The position numbers and the translations under genes were made by a program. Below the pieces are notes generated by a model that worked only from the letters and a program-made list of their open reading frames with translations, made no database searches and was not told the origin of the DNA. DNA of 64,000 nt from SAR116 cluster bacterium AG-355-O21 (lineage in GTDB: Bacteria > Pseudomonadota > Alphaproteobacteria > Thalassobaculales > Thalassobaculaceae). Positions 1-8,371 of this stretch are shown piece after piece. How positions within the stretch are numbered: position 1 is the stretch's first letter; every line of letters starts with the position of its first letter. The stretch is from contig QCEM01000005.1 in the NCBI GenBank assembly GCA_003280605.1, positions 17,798 to 81,797 of the forward strand, written 5' to 3'.

Positions 1-118
1 GCAACACTTGCAGAACCGTTGGTGGCTTGCTATCCGGTGCCGGCCGGAAGGTTTCATAATCGGCCGTAAATTTGATATGGTCGGTGACACCAACGATGGC
101 TCGAGATTGATCTCGCAA
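1..118 (-). CDS. Possible 5' end of a minus-strand gene cut by the window edge
   Basis: An open frame runs leftwards off the window from a TTG at 118, preceded by GGAG nine bases upstream. The visible peptide includes RAIVGVTDHIKFTADYE, and about 58% of third codon positions are G or C, so it could be coding. It would be divergent from the hydrolase at 163. I do not recognise the family. Two plus-strand frames also stay partly open here, so this remains a weak call that the neighbouring sequence would settle. Confidence 0.3.
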   Translation of the reverse strand, partial: MRDQSRAIVGVTDHIKFTADYETFRPAPDSKPPTVLQVL

Positions 119-162
119 AATGTTGTCGCTCCGTAGTTTCTTCAGGGGGAGGATCAAGCAGA

Positions 163-954
163 ATGAATGCAGCGTCAAGCAACCCGCACGACCCTGACTA
201 TTTAACCTTGGCCGATAACGTCAGGATTGCCTATCACCGGCTGCCGGGACGGCAGCCAGGAATTATTTTTTTGGGCGGCTTCATGTCTGACATGACAGGC
301 ACTAAGGCGCTTTCCTTGGAAGACTTTGCCCGGGCCAGCGGACGGGCCTTTTTGCGCTTTGATTATCAGGGTCATGGGGCCTCATCGGGGCAATTTCAGG
401 CGGGCACCATCGGCCAGTGGCGCGATGATGCAATCGCGGTGATTGATGCTCTTAGCGATGGGCCGCAAATTCTGGTCGGCTCCTCAATGGGTGGCTGGAT
501 TATGCTTTTGGCAGCCTTAGCGCGGCCGCAGCGTGTTGCCGGATTACTGGGCATTGCCGCCGCGCCAGATTTCACCGAAGACTTAATGTGGCCTGCTTTC
601 AGTGAGGAAATTCGGCAAACCCTGGCGCGTGACGGGGTTTATTTCGCCCCTTCGGAATATGGTGATGCCGCCTATCCAATTACCATGAACTTGATCGCTG
701 ACGGCCGCACCCATCTGTTGTTGCGGTCGCCGCTTAATATCCAAGCGCCGGTGCGTCTGTTACAAGGCATGTGCGATCCCGATGTGCCCTATCAGCATGC
801 CGATAAAATCGTTGATGCGTTGGCCACAGGTGACGTTGAATTGACGCTGATTAAAGATGGCGACCATCGTCTGTCACGGGATCGGGATCTGGCATTATTG
901 CGGCGCACGCTTGCTGGGCTTGTGGCCATGGTCGAGGGTGACGAAAAGCCATGA
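163..954 (+). CDS. Alpha/beta hydrolase (ABHD10-like serine hydrolase)
   Basis: A 263-residue cytoplasmic serine hydrolase. The nucleophile elbow GSSMG is at residues 106-110 with Ser108 as nucleophile. Asp205 (in CDPD) and His235 (in DGDH) fit as the rest of the triad, and the turn FLGGF near residue 37 fits the oxyanion region. The segment DYQGHGASSG is the usual strand-4 signature. Length and motifs resemble bacterial relatives of ABHD10, which are esterases or thioesterases; the true substrate cannot be read from sequence. The start has a strong ribosome binding site (AGGGGGAGG). Its stop overlaps the start of the next gene by four bases (ATGA), so the two are probably translationally coupled. 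Confidence 0.85.
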   Translation: MNAASSNPHDPDYLTLADNVRIAYHRLPGRQPGIIFLGGFMSDMTGTKALSLEDFARASGRAFLRFDYQGHGASSGQFQAGTIGQWRDDAIAVIDALSDGPQILVGSSMGGWIMLLAALARPQRVAGLLGIAAAPDFTEDLMWPAFSEEIRQTLARDGVYFAPSEYGDAAYPITMNLIADGRTHLLLRSPLNIQAPVRLLQGMCDPDVPYQHADKIVDALATGDVELTLIKDGDHRLSRDRDLALLRRTLAGLVAMVEGDEKP

Positions 955-1745
955 CGGTGCCTTCAAATAGTCTCAAAAAGTCACTTAAAAGCTGCTGTCT
1001 TTTACTGCTCTTGAGTGTTGCCGCCGGCGGTTGCGGCATCGCCGTTAACGTCAAACCGGCAATCGCAACGCCGTATGTCAATGATCACGTCGACTGTCTG
1101 AGGTTGACCGATCGCGATCCCCAGCAAGCCTATCGACAGGCGCAGAGGTGGCGCGTCGATGGCGGCGGCCTGATGGCCCGCCATTGTGCCGCAATCGCCT
1201 TGGCGGCGCTGGACAGGCTAGATGAAGCGGCCAGCCGATTGCAGCGCTTAGCAACAGAGGTCAATGACATTGAAATGGCCAGGGCTTGGCTGGCCCAAGC
1301 CGGCCAACTTTGGTTTCTGGCCGGGCGTTTGAAAACAGCTGAGACAATCCAGGCGGAGATTCTTAAGCAAGAGCCAAATAATCCTGATTTTATCGTGGAT
1401 CGTGCGTCGACGCGCCTGGCATCAGGTAACTTTAGCGGTGCCGTTGACGATTTCAGCAAAGCCCTGCAACGCGACCCGGCGCGGGTCGAAGCCTTGCTGT
1501 ATCGTGCCGTCGCCTATCGCTATATGGATGCCTTAGATTTGGCCCATGCGGATATTGAACAGGCCAAAGCAATTGCGCCGCATCGCGCCGATATTTGGTT
1601 AGAGCGCGGCATCCTGCGGCAATTGCACGGCAACTTAGATCGCGCCCGCGAGGATTTTTTGAAAGCTCTCAGTCTGACGGATGACCCGGATATCTTAGAG
1701 GCGATTCGTGGGCGAATTGAATTGATGGATTTAAGTCGCGGCTAG
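951..1745 (+). CDS. TPR-repeat lipoprotein
   Basis: A 264-residue predicted lipoprotein. A positively charged start (SLKKSLKS) and a leucine-rich core lead to a lipobox-like AGGC with Cys28 as the lipidation site, which implies export and membrane anchoring. Residues from about 130 to 250 form tetratricopeptide repeats, for example the segments around NPDFIVDRASTRLASGN and DPARVEALLYRAVAYR. TPR domains bind proteins; no catalytic motif is visible. It starts in a four-base overlap with the hydrolase upstream and so belongs to the same transcript. It converges on the glutathione S-transferase gene only nine bases away. The partner is unknown. Confidence 0.8.
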   Translation: MTVPSNSLKKSLKSCCLLLLLSVAAGGCGIAVNVKPAIATPYVNDHVDCLRLTDRDPQQAYRQAQRWRVDGGGLMARHCAAIALAALDRLDEAASRLQRLATEVNDIEMARAWLAQAGQLWFLAGRLKTAETIQAEILKQEPNNPDFIVDRASTRLASGNFSGAVDDFSKALQRDPARVEALLYRAVAYRYMDALDLAHADIEQAKAIAPHRADIWLERGILRQLHGNLDRAREDFLKALSLTDDPDILEAIRGRIELMDLSRG

Positions 1746-1753
1746 CCTGCCGG

Positions 1754-2422
1754 TTAAAAGTCTAGGTCCGCATAATGTGCCGGCGGTTGCAAACCGGGGA
1801 TATGATCGCTTAAGACGCTCCGAAAACTGGGCCGTGATTTTACCCTGGCATACCAGGTGCGGGCCTCGCCGTTGTGATCCCAGGGAACCCCGCCAACATA
1901 ATCAACGGCGGATAAATGCGCCGCAGCGGTGATATCTGCAAATGAAAAATCGTCGCCGGCAAGCCAGTTTCGGCGTTCGGCCAAATGCCCAATATAGTCA
2001 AGGTGGGTGAAAATATTTTGGGTGCCGGCGCGAACCACGGCACTATCCGGCGGACCGCCGCCGCTAAGCCGTTTATAAAGCTTTTCGCCAACTTGCGGAA
2101 CCGTTACTTCGGCATTGAACTTATCATCGAACCAGGCCATCAAACGGCGTGTCTCCGCGCGACCGATGGCATCAAATGGAAGCAGGTTTGGGTTTGCCTG
2201 AATTTCCTCAAGGTATTCTGCGATGGCATTGGAATCGGCAATCACGCGGCTTTTGACATCTACCAGCACCGGGACCTGACCTGCCGGATTCAGCGCTAAG
2301 AAAGATTGTCGCCGCTGCCAAACAGGCTCGACAACAAATTCGGCCTCTAGCTTCTTTTCGGCCAAAATAACACGAATCTTCCGGCTGAACGGCGAAATCG
2401 GTTGGTGATAAAGGATGTGCAT
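1754..2422 (-). CDS. Glutathione S-transferase family protein
   Basis: A protein of about 222 residues. The N-terminus (HILYHQPISPFSRKIRVILAEKK) is the thioredoxin-like GST domain, with SPFSRK at the position of the catalytic or glutathione-contacting serine/cysteine. The conserved cis-Pro segment GQVPVL and the D/S-N-A-I-A-EYLE motif follow near residues 45-65. An all-helical C-terminal domain contains FSFADITAAAHL, the N-capping box of the family. I start at the ATG at 2422, because this places the first beta strand where it usually sits; a TTG at 2437 would add five residues. It is a single gene, convergent with the TPR lipoprotein. Confidence 0.88.
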   Translation of the reverse strand: MHILYHQPISPFSRKIRVILAEKKLEAEFVVEPVWQRRQSFLALNPAGQVPVLVDVKSRVIADSNAIAEYLEEIQANPNLLPFDAIGRAETRRLMAWFDDKFNAEVTVPQVGEKLYKRLSGGGPPDSAVVRAGTQNIFTHLDYIGHLAERRNWLAGDDFSFADITAAAHLSAVDYVGGVPWDHNGEARTWYARVKSRPSFRSVLSDHIPGLQPPAHYADLDF

Positions 2423-2452
2423 GAAGGTTTCACTCAATCGACAATGACCTAA

Positions 2453-3280
2453 CTAAGATAACAAAACCCGACTCAAAGCGCCAAGCGCCAGAATGGCTAA
2501 AAGCAATAAAGCGCCGCTGCGAAGCGTTTCAGGGTCGGTAATTGTGAATAAACGCTTACCAAGGGCGGTGCCAAGCAACACCACCGGCAGCAAAACAACG
2601 GCCCTCAAGATCACCAATTCAGTGACCAAACCAGCCCAAATCATCATCGCCAAGGTCAGAATGTCGGTCATCAAGATGAACGCCACCAACGAGCCGCGCA
2701 CATTGGCGACGGCCAATGGGCTGGCCAGAAAGAAAACAACGATGATCGGGCCGGGCATCCCGACGCTGCCGGCTAAAAACCCTGCGGCAACACCGACCAA
2801 AGATGCGATCAGCGGCCCTGGTAGGGTTTCAAGCCGATAGCCTTTGTGCAGAACAAACACGGCGGTCAGAATGCACAGCGCAATCATAATGCGCATGCTG
2901 TCGGCCGGTAAATGAGCCAGCAGGGCCACACCGATCGGCACACCAATCGTCGCGCCAACTAAAATTGGCGTTAACACCGTCCAATTGATGTCGCGGCGAA
3001 CACTTGGGATCATATGTAAACTGATCGCCAAATCCAGCAGCAGAACCATTGGGATGACAGCTGCCGGCACGTCCAAAATGGTCACCGCAGCGATCACAAT
3101 GAGGGCAAAGCCGAAGCCGGTAAAACCGCGCACAATGGCCGCAACCAGAGTTGCCACGGCCGCAATCAGCCAAATCAGCGGCGACCAATCCAATAACATC
3201 TCAACAGACATTTTTATCTTTCTTGTTTTCGCCGCCGGGATCGGTCTTAACAGCGCAGGCGCCGCCATTGATGGATTCAT
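2453..3280 (-). CDS. TSUP family membrane transporter (TauE/SafE-like)
   Basis: A polytopic protein of about 275 residues with roughly eight hydrophobic segments. It has the family's N-terminal glycine-rich turn RGFTGFGFALI and a second repeat GFLAGSVGMPGPIIVVFFL. TauE/SafE proteins export or import small sulfur-containing or carboxylate anions such as sulfite, sulfoacetate or sulfolactate; the substrate here is not evident. The frame stays open to 3523, but that would overlap the divergent kinase gene. The ATG at 3280 has AGGAAG eight bases upstream; the ATG at 3211 (MSVEMLLDW) is an alternative that begins at the first membrane helix. The stop lies 30 bases beyond the GST start codon, so the pair may share a transcript. 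Confidence 0.85.
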   Translation of the reverse strand: MNPSMAAPALLRPIPAAKTRKIKMSVEMLLDWSPLIWLIAAVATLVAAIVRGFTGFGFALIVIAAVTILDVPAAVIPMVLLLDLAISLHMIPSVRRDINWTVLTPILVGATIGVPIGVALLAHLPADSMRIMIALCILTAVFVLHKGYRLETLPGPLIASLVGVAAGFLAGSVGMPGPIIVVFFLASPLAVANVRGSLVAFILMTDILTLAMMIWAGLVTELVILRAVVLLPVVLLGTALGKRLFTITDPETLRSGALLLLAILALGALSRVLLS

Positions 3281-3340
3281 TGGCGCTGCTTCCTGTGGAG
3301 GGTTAAAACTAGCATTTTTAAAGACGGGAACATAGCCATC

Positions 3341-4255
3341 ATGCCAAACAGCCCTCCGGCATCGATCATCTGTCTTGGTGCGGCGACCGTTGATACGGTT
3401 CTGCAGGTGCCCCGGCTTGGTAAGCTTGGCGACAAGGTGATGGCGACTGACTGTCGGCAGTTTGGTGCCGGCATGGCATCTAGCGCGGCAGCGTCGATTG
3501 CCCGATTGGGCGGCGTGGTACAAATTTGGTCACGGATCGGTGATGATGCAGCCGGCCGAACCTATCTGGCAAGCTTGGCTGCGGATGGGGTTGATGTTTC
3601 TGCCGTGCGGGTCATCCCGTCGGCGAAAACAGGCCTTGGGGTGACCTTAGTTGATCCCGATGGCGAACGCTTGGTGGTGCCGTTTTATGATCCGGCCCTG
3701 GACCCGTCGGCGGCTTGGTTACCGCTTGCCGCCGTCGAGCGAGCCGCTGCCGTGCTGGTGGATTGCCGCTGGCCGGCCGGTGCTTTGGCGCTTCTGGCGG
3801 CAGCGCGGGCAAGCGGCATACCGGCGGTATTGGATGCTGATATCGCACCTGTTGATGATTTGCGGGCGCTGGCCGCCGCCGCCAGCCACCCGATCTTTTC
3901 CCGTCGTGGATTAATGTTATTTGTCGGTGACGATGGACCGCCGGCGGCGTTGCTTGCGGCGGCGTCGGCAAAATTGCCGGCGGCGACGGCCATTGGCGTC
4001 ACCCTTGATGCTGAAGGCTGTTTACTGGCCGTCGGCGATTCAGTTTGGGCGGTGCCGGGCTTTCAAGTTGCGGTTGTCGACACATTGTCGGCGGGTGATG
4101 TTTTTCATGGTGCTTTCGCGCTTGGACTTGGCGAAGGGCAATCTTTAACGCAAGCGGCAAGTTTCGCAAATGCGGCGGCGGCGCTTAAATGTATGGTCTT
4201 TGGTGACCGCCTCGGAGCCCCCGATAGGGCCGCCGTTAAGGCGTTGATGGGGTGA
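3341..4255 (+). CDS. PfkB-family carbohydrate kinase
   Basis: A 304-residue ribokinase-fold sugar or nucleoside kinase. Motif 1 is at residues 40-58 (FGAGMASSAAASIARLG). The C-terminal signature is DTLSAGDVFHG at 247-257, with Asp253 as the catalytic base and the glycines forming the anion hole; the usual DTxGAGD has Ser in place of Gly here. The lid and acceptor residues at the N-terminus (GAATVDTVLQVP) match ribokinase, KDG kinase or fructoselysine-kinase-like proteins. The substrate is not predictable with confidence. The gene is divergent from the TSUP exporter and stands alone upstream of an EamA exporter. Confidence 0.87.
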   Translation: MPNSPPASIICLGAATVDTVLQVPRLGKLGDKVMATDCRQFGAGMASSAAASIARLGGVVQIWSRIGDDAAGRTYLASLAADGVDVSAVRVIPSAKTGLGVTLVDPDGERLVVPFYDPALDPSAAWLPLAAVERAAAVLVDCRWPAGALALLAAARASGIPAVLDADIAPVDDLRALAAAASHPIFSRRGLMLFVGDDGPPAALLAAASAKLPAATAIGVTLDAEGCLLAVGDSVWAVPGFQVAVVDTLSAGDVFHGAFALGLGEGQSLTQAASFANAAAALKCMVFGDRLGAPDRAAVKALMG

Positions 4256-4278
4256 AAGAATGAAACCATTTCAATTGA

Positions 4279-4307
4279 TTGTACGTTTCGCCGGAACAGC
4301 GTAGACT
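4279..4307 (+). promoter_or_regulatory. Possible sigma-70 promoter for the EamA gene
   Basis: TTGTAC (4279-4284) and TAGACT (4302-4307) are separated by 17 bases and lie just upstream of the GTG start at 4331. The match to consensus is modest (3/6 and 4/6), so this is suggestive only. Confidence 0.25.
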
Positions 4308-4330
4308 CAGTCCAGTGCTTTTCTTATTCG

Positions 4331-5215
4331 GTGTCCCCCGTGCTCAGTGAAATTTCCCCAATCGCGTTAGCGCTTGTCGCAGCGTTTCTGTTTGCCTTAG
4401 GTGCTCAATGCCAAAATCAGGGCTTGGCCACCCTTGATAACCGAATTGGCACCGCCACCACGATCACATCGGCGGCAGGTATTCATCTGCTGCTGGCACC
4501 GTGGTTTTTAAACGTCGAGGCTTTGTTCCACCCTGCGGTTTTGATTTTTGTGCTGATTGGTTTGTTCCGACCGGCGCTATCGGCAAATCTGTCGGTGTGG
4601 GGCATGCGTTACCTGGGGCCGACATTATCCAGCACGCTCAGTTCGACCTCACCCTTATTTGGCTTGGCGCTGGGCATTCTGTGGCTGGGTGAGGCGCTCA
4701 CCTTAGAAACAGCGGCCGGCACTGTTGGCATTTTTGCGGGTATTTTATTGCTCACCCGAAAGGGCGGTTCACAAAAGGTTAGCTGGCCGCTATGGGCATT
4801 GGCGCTTCCTGTGGGCGCAGCATTCCTGCGCGCCTTGGGACATGTACTGTCGAAGGTTGGTCTTGATCAGGTCGCCGAGCCGTTTATCGCCGGGATGATA
4901 GGCTTCGTGGTGTCGGCAATTATCACCCATCTGGTCGCTTTAACCCGCCGCAATAAACCCAAGGTCGACTGGAAGTTACCGGGGATTTATTGGTTTGCCG
5001 GCGCCGGTTTATGTTTTTCGACGGCGATTTTCGCGCTCAACAATGCTTTTCTGCGCGGCCAGGTCATCGAGGTTGTGCCGATTGTCGCCGCCTCGCCGAT
5101 TTTTACCATGCTGATGAGCTGGTTAATTTTCCGGCGTGAGCGGCTGACGTTGAAGATCGTCGTTTCGGTCCTGCTGGTTGTCCCGTCGGTCGCCTTTATC
5201 GCGGTGAGCCGCTAA
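4331..5215 (+). CDS. EamA/DMT superfamily transporter
   Basis: A 294-residue inner-membrane protein with about ten hydrophobic segments in two repeated halves, the layout of EamA drug/metabolite transporters. The first half contains the conserved RYLGPTLSSTLSSTSPLFG loop and the second EVVPIVAASPIFTMLMSWLIFRRE, both typical of the family's fourth and ninth helices. It probably exports a small metabolite. Translation appears to begin at GTG (4331); a second in-frame GTG lies nine bases on, and no clear Shine-Dalgarno is seen. It converges on the thiamine-diphosphate enzyme gene with a four-base gap. Confidence 0.88.
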   Translation: MSPVLSEISPIALALVAAFLFALGAQCQNQGLATLDNRIGTATTITSAAGIHLLLAPWFLNVEALFHPAVLIFVLIGLFRPALSANLSVWGMRYLGPTLSSTLSSTSPLFGLALGILWLGEALTLETAAGTVGIFAGILLLTRKGGSQKVSWPLWALALPVGAAFLRALGHVLSKVGLDQVAEPFIAGMIGFVVSAIITHLVALTRRNKPKVDWKLPGIYWFAGAGLCFSTAIFALNNAFLRGQVIEVVPIVAASPIFTMLMSWLIFRRERLTLKIVVSVLLVVPSVAFIAVSR

Positions 5216-5221
5216 GCGGCT
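5207..5221. terminator. Short palindrome spanning two convergent stop codons
   Basis: AGCCGC-TAA-GCGGCT forms a six-pair stem with a three-base loop exactly where the two convergent genes end. No clear T-run follows on either side, so it may be only a weak terminator. Confidence 0.3.
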
Positions 5222-6872
5222 ATTTGCTAGCATAGGGCGGCGGCTTGAAATAGGCCGGAAACGGCCCGATTGCGTTCATATCGACCTCTAAAAGCGCCGG
5301 GCCATCAACAGCAATTGCGGCTGTTAAGGCCGCGCCGACGCCGGCCACCGTATCGCTGTGAAAGAAGGGCATGCCGCACATTTCCGCCAAGGTCTTATAA
5401 TCAGGTGCGGTCGGGTCGGCGAAGAAGTGCCGGCCGCCGTAAAGGCTGGACTGGATATGTTTGATGACACCGTAACCACGGTCATTCATGACCATGAAAA
5501 CAACATCGGCATTTTCGTCAACAGCGGTCCAAAGCTCGGCCAAGTTAATGGCAAAGCCGCCGTCGCCGCTCATGGAGACAGTTTTTCGGCCTTTGGCACC
5601 AAGGGCGGCACCAATCCCCAGCGGCAGGCCTGGGCCAATTGCTGCGCTGATCGGGTAAACGTTATCGCGCGGGGCGTTCAGCGGGAACATGCGATTGCCC
5701 CAAGTGGTGTTATTTAAGGTGACGTCACGCACCCAAACAGCATCAGCGGGCATGGCCGTGCGGACCACCGCTGGCATCGCACCATAGTCGCCCAAAAACT
5801 CGGTGAAGCCTTCTTGTGCCGCCGTTTTTGCCGCTTTTGCAGCATCGCTATAGCCCGCCTCTAAAGACAATTGCTCGGCCACCAGATCACCAAGCGCCTC
5901 AAGTGTTGCCCCGGCATCGCCGCATAAGAACAGCTCATTGTCATAGGTCCGGCCATTGGCCGCGGGATCGGCGTCGATATGAATCCGTGGGCCGGGTAAC
6001 GCCATCGACATATCAGCGGTTTCATGGCCCCGCAGACGGCAACCGGCGACAATCAAAAGGTCAACGGCAGCAAGGAAGTTGGCAATGTCAGGACTGCCAT
6101 AAAGGCCGGCAAAATTGAGCGGATGATGCTCTGAAATGACCGCCCGACCGTTCCAACTGGTGGCCAGCGGGATGCCCATCTCAACCAGACGGTTGACGGC
6201 CGCGCCGGCAAACTTGGCACCATTGCCTGTCCACAGCATCGGTCGTTTGGCCTGCCGCAGCATTGCTGCCGCCTGCTCGATATCTGCCATTGGTGCAGCT
6301 TGCGGTTGGGGCAGGGCGAGCGGATTACGATCAAGGATGTCCGGCCGTTTAATGGCGGTTCGTTGCACATCAATCGGAATTTCGATGCTGACCGGCCCCA
6401 TGGGCGCACTTAAAGCATCGCTGACAGCTTTGGTTAAGATCCCAAGCGCGCTTCCTGCATCACGGATTCGATAGGCGGTTTTTGACACCGCCTCAAGCAT
6501 TTGTAATTGCCCGGGCACGTCATGCACGGTGCCTTGATCGCGGTCAAGATTGGGGCTGGCGGTCTGGCCGGTGATGTGCAGCAGCGGGGTGCCGGCAAAA
6601 CCCGCCTCGACCAGGGCAGGGACAGCATTTGCAGCCCCTGGCCCGGTACTTGAAAACAGCACCGCTAAGTCGCCGCTGGTCCGCACAAAAGCATCGGCCA
6701 TATGCCCTGCACCATGTTCGCCGCGGGCTTTGACAAAACGGATCGCATTGCGCCGACCAATTGCATCAAGCATTGGAATATTATGCACAGAGACCAGGCC
6801 AAAAGCCGTCGTGACGCCGACGGTTTGCAAAAATTCAGCGACCAAATCGCCGACAATATAGTGATCCGACAT
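5220..6872 (-). CDS. Thiamine-diphosphate-dependent enzyme (acetolactate synthase/benzoylformate decarboxylase-like)
   Basis: A 550-residue enzyme with the three-domain plan of the family. The N-terminal PYR domain has the cofactor-activating Glu52 (ARGEHGAGH). A central domain follows at about 190-330. The C-terminal PP domain has the ThDP/Mg motif GDGGFAINLAELW at about residues 435-450, ending in the metal ligand in VMNDRGYG. The family includes acetolactate synthase, oxalyl-CoA decarboxylase and 2-keto-acid decarboxylases. The altered sequence before the Glu and the lack of an ilvH-type small subunit argue against biosynthetic acetolactate synthase. A strong ribosome site (GGGGGAAGGG) precedes the ATG. 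A YbfB-like MFS carrier is encoded upstream on the same strand and may share its transcript. Confidence 0.85.
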   Translation of the reverse strand: MSDHYIVGDLVAEFLQTVGVTTAFGLVSVHNIPMLDAIGRRNAIRFVKARGEHGAGHMADAFVRTSGDLAVLFSSTGPGAANAVPALVEAGFAGTPLLHITGQTASPNLDRDQGTVHDVPGQLQMLEAVSKTAYRIRDAGSALGILTKAVSDALSAPMGPVSIEIPIDVQRTAIKRPDILDRNPLALPQPQAAPMADIEQAAAMLRQAKRPMLWTGNGAKFAGAAVNRLVEMGIPLATSWNGRAVISEHHPLNFAGLYGSPDIANFLAAVDLLIVAGCRLRGHETADMSMALPGPRIHIDADPAANGRTYDNELFLCGDAGATLEALGDLVAEQLSLEAGYSDAAKAAKTAAQEGFTEFLGDYGAMPAVVRTAMPADAVWVRDVTLNNTTWGNRMFPLNAPRDNVYPISAAIGPGLPLGIGAALGAKGRKTVSMSGDGGFAINLAELWTAVDENADVVFMVMNDRGYGVIKHIQSSLYGGRHFFADPTAPDYKTLAEMCGMPFFHSDTVAGVGAALTAAIAVDGPALLEVDMNAIGPFPAYFKPPPYASK

Positions 6873-6981
6873 AACCGCCCTTCCCCCTTAAATGATCATT
6901 TTTGAGCATGCCGACGAAGGCGGCAAAGAACCTCTTTGGCCTTAGGCTACGACAAATTTGTGCTTTGGCTCAGCAAAAAAA

Positions 6982-8163
6982 TCATCCCTGCTTGGCGGCG
7001 CGGTCGCTTGGCAGACCGGCAACGACGATGGCACCGGCCGCCATCGCCATGGCACCGATGGCAAATACCAGTGGATAGCTTGCCGTCAACGCGAACAGGT
7101 AAACAAGGCCGGCGCCGCCGATGATCTGGGCGGCCCCGACAGCAACCACCATCCATCGCCACAGCACCAGCATGGCTGCCGGGCCAACGGCAAGTTGCGC
7201 GCGGCCTGCAACAATGGCCGAAAATCCGGGCTGTGCGCCGACCACCAGTGAGGAGATCACGGCAATCGCCGTCGCCGAGGTGAGCAGCGGTAAGGCGATG
7301 CCAATCGCTAGGCTTGTGAAAACCAGCACCAGGGCGCGGCCAAAGCCAAGCCGGTCGGCAAGCAAACCCCAGAGCACCGTTCCAGTGACCGCGCCCAGGC
7401 CAAATAACGCCCATTGCTGGCCGGCGCTGGCCAGCGGCCACTGATGGGCAACCACCAAATAGTCGACCCAGTAAATGGAATGCGGCACCAGTCCGAGGGA
7501 GAATAAGCCTTGGGCAATTAATAATCGGCGGCCGGCACGGGCACCTGGATCATCGGCGCTGGTGTTTTCCGGCGGCGTATTTGGGCGGCGCTGCGAAGGT
7601 TGCACATCAATGGCGGCTTGCCAGGCCCAAAGGCCGATCACCCCGGCCAGCAGACCGACAGCCGCCGCCCCGCCCCAGGCCCAAACAAGGCCTGTCGCCA
7701 ATAGCCAGGGTAAACCGACGGCCGACAGAAAAATACCGACGCCAACCCCTGTGAAGGCGATGCCGGTGGCCAGACCTAACCGCCCTTTGGGGGCGGCATT
7801 GGCGACCAAAGCGATGCCTAAGATCATCATCACGGCAACAGTTGCACCAATTAACCCGCGCCAGAAGATCAGCCAGAAAAATCCTAAGGGCAGCATGCTT
7901 GCCAGCAAAGACAGCATCGAAATAAGCAGACATGCTTGCAGCAATCCGGCGGGTCGAAAACGCGCGGCAAAGAAATGCGTGGCAAGGCCGCCGGCCACGT
8001 AAGCACCAAGATTGACGGCGCCAACGATACCTGCTTGGGTCGCGGTCAGTACCTCAAAGGCCGTTAAGGCCGGCACCATCGGGGTATAGGAAAACCGTCC
8101 CAGGCCCATGCCGACAAGCAACACCATATGGCCGCCAAGGGCGAGTCGTAGCCAGCGTTGCAC
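6982..8163 (-). CDS. YbfB/YjiJ-family MFS transporter
   Basis: A 393-residue carrier with twelve predicted membrane segments. The opening LGGHMVLLVGMGLGRFSYTPMVPAL is characteristic of the YbfB/YjiJ subgroup, as is GAVNLGAYVAGGL in helix 2. A cytoplasmic linker at about residues 190-215 is rich in Arg, Pro and Asp and separates the two halves. The transported compound is unknown. It starts at GTG (8163) with GGAG nine bases upstream. It lies upstream of, and in line with, the thiamine-diphosphate enzyme at 5220, and is divergent from the AMP-forming ligase. Confidence 0.87.
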   Translation of the reverse strand: MQRWLRLALGGHMVLLVGMGLGRFSYTPMVPALTAFEVLTATQAGIVGAVNLGAYVAGGLATHFFAARFRPAGLLQACLLISMLSLLASMLPLGFFWLIFWRGLIGATVAVMMILGIALVANAAPKGRLGLATGIAFTGVGVGIFLSAVGLPWLLATGLVWAWGGAAAVGLLAGVIGLWAWQAAIDVQPSQRRPNTPPENTSADDPGARAGRRLLIAQGLFSLGLVPHSIYWVDYLVVAHQWPLASAGQQWALFGLGAVTGTVLWGLLADRLGFGRALVLVFTSLAIGIALPLLTSATAIAVISSLVVGAQPGFSAIVAGRAQLAVGPAAMLVLWRWMVVAVGAAQIIGGAGLVYLFALTASYPLVFAIGAMAMAAGAIVVAGLPSDRAAKQG

Positions 8164-8371
8164 GTGAATTTCTCCGCTCGGACGATGGAACGGTAACTAT
8201 TTCATGATGGCTGTGCCGAAGCGAGTAATTTTGCCGCCGCCGGCGCTATGGTCAGGGCCATGAAACAGTGTTTGATTGCTGCCTTCCATTGGCCATTGCC
8301 CATGCTGTATGAATTTCATGGTGGTGTCGCCGGGGATTGTTAAACTTAAGGAAAGGGCGCGAAGGGGCGGT

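Noticed and set aside
3212..3523. Longer N-terminus for the TSUP exporter
   Set aside because: The part beyond 3280 would overlap the divergent kinase gene and is rich in Arg, His and Cys without any membrane or signal character.
7475..8002. Plus-strand frame of 175 codons opposite the MFS gene
   Set aside because: Low-complexity Ala/Pro/Arg composition, no start signal, and the membrane helices are on the other strand.
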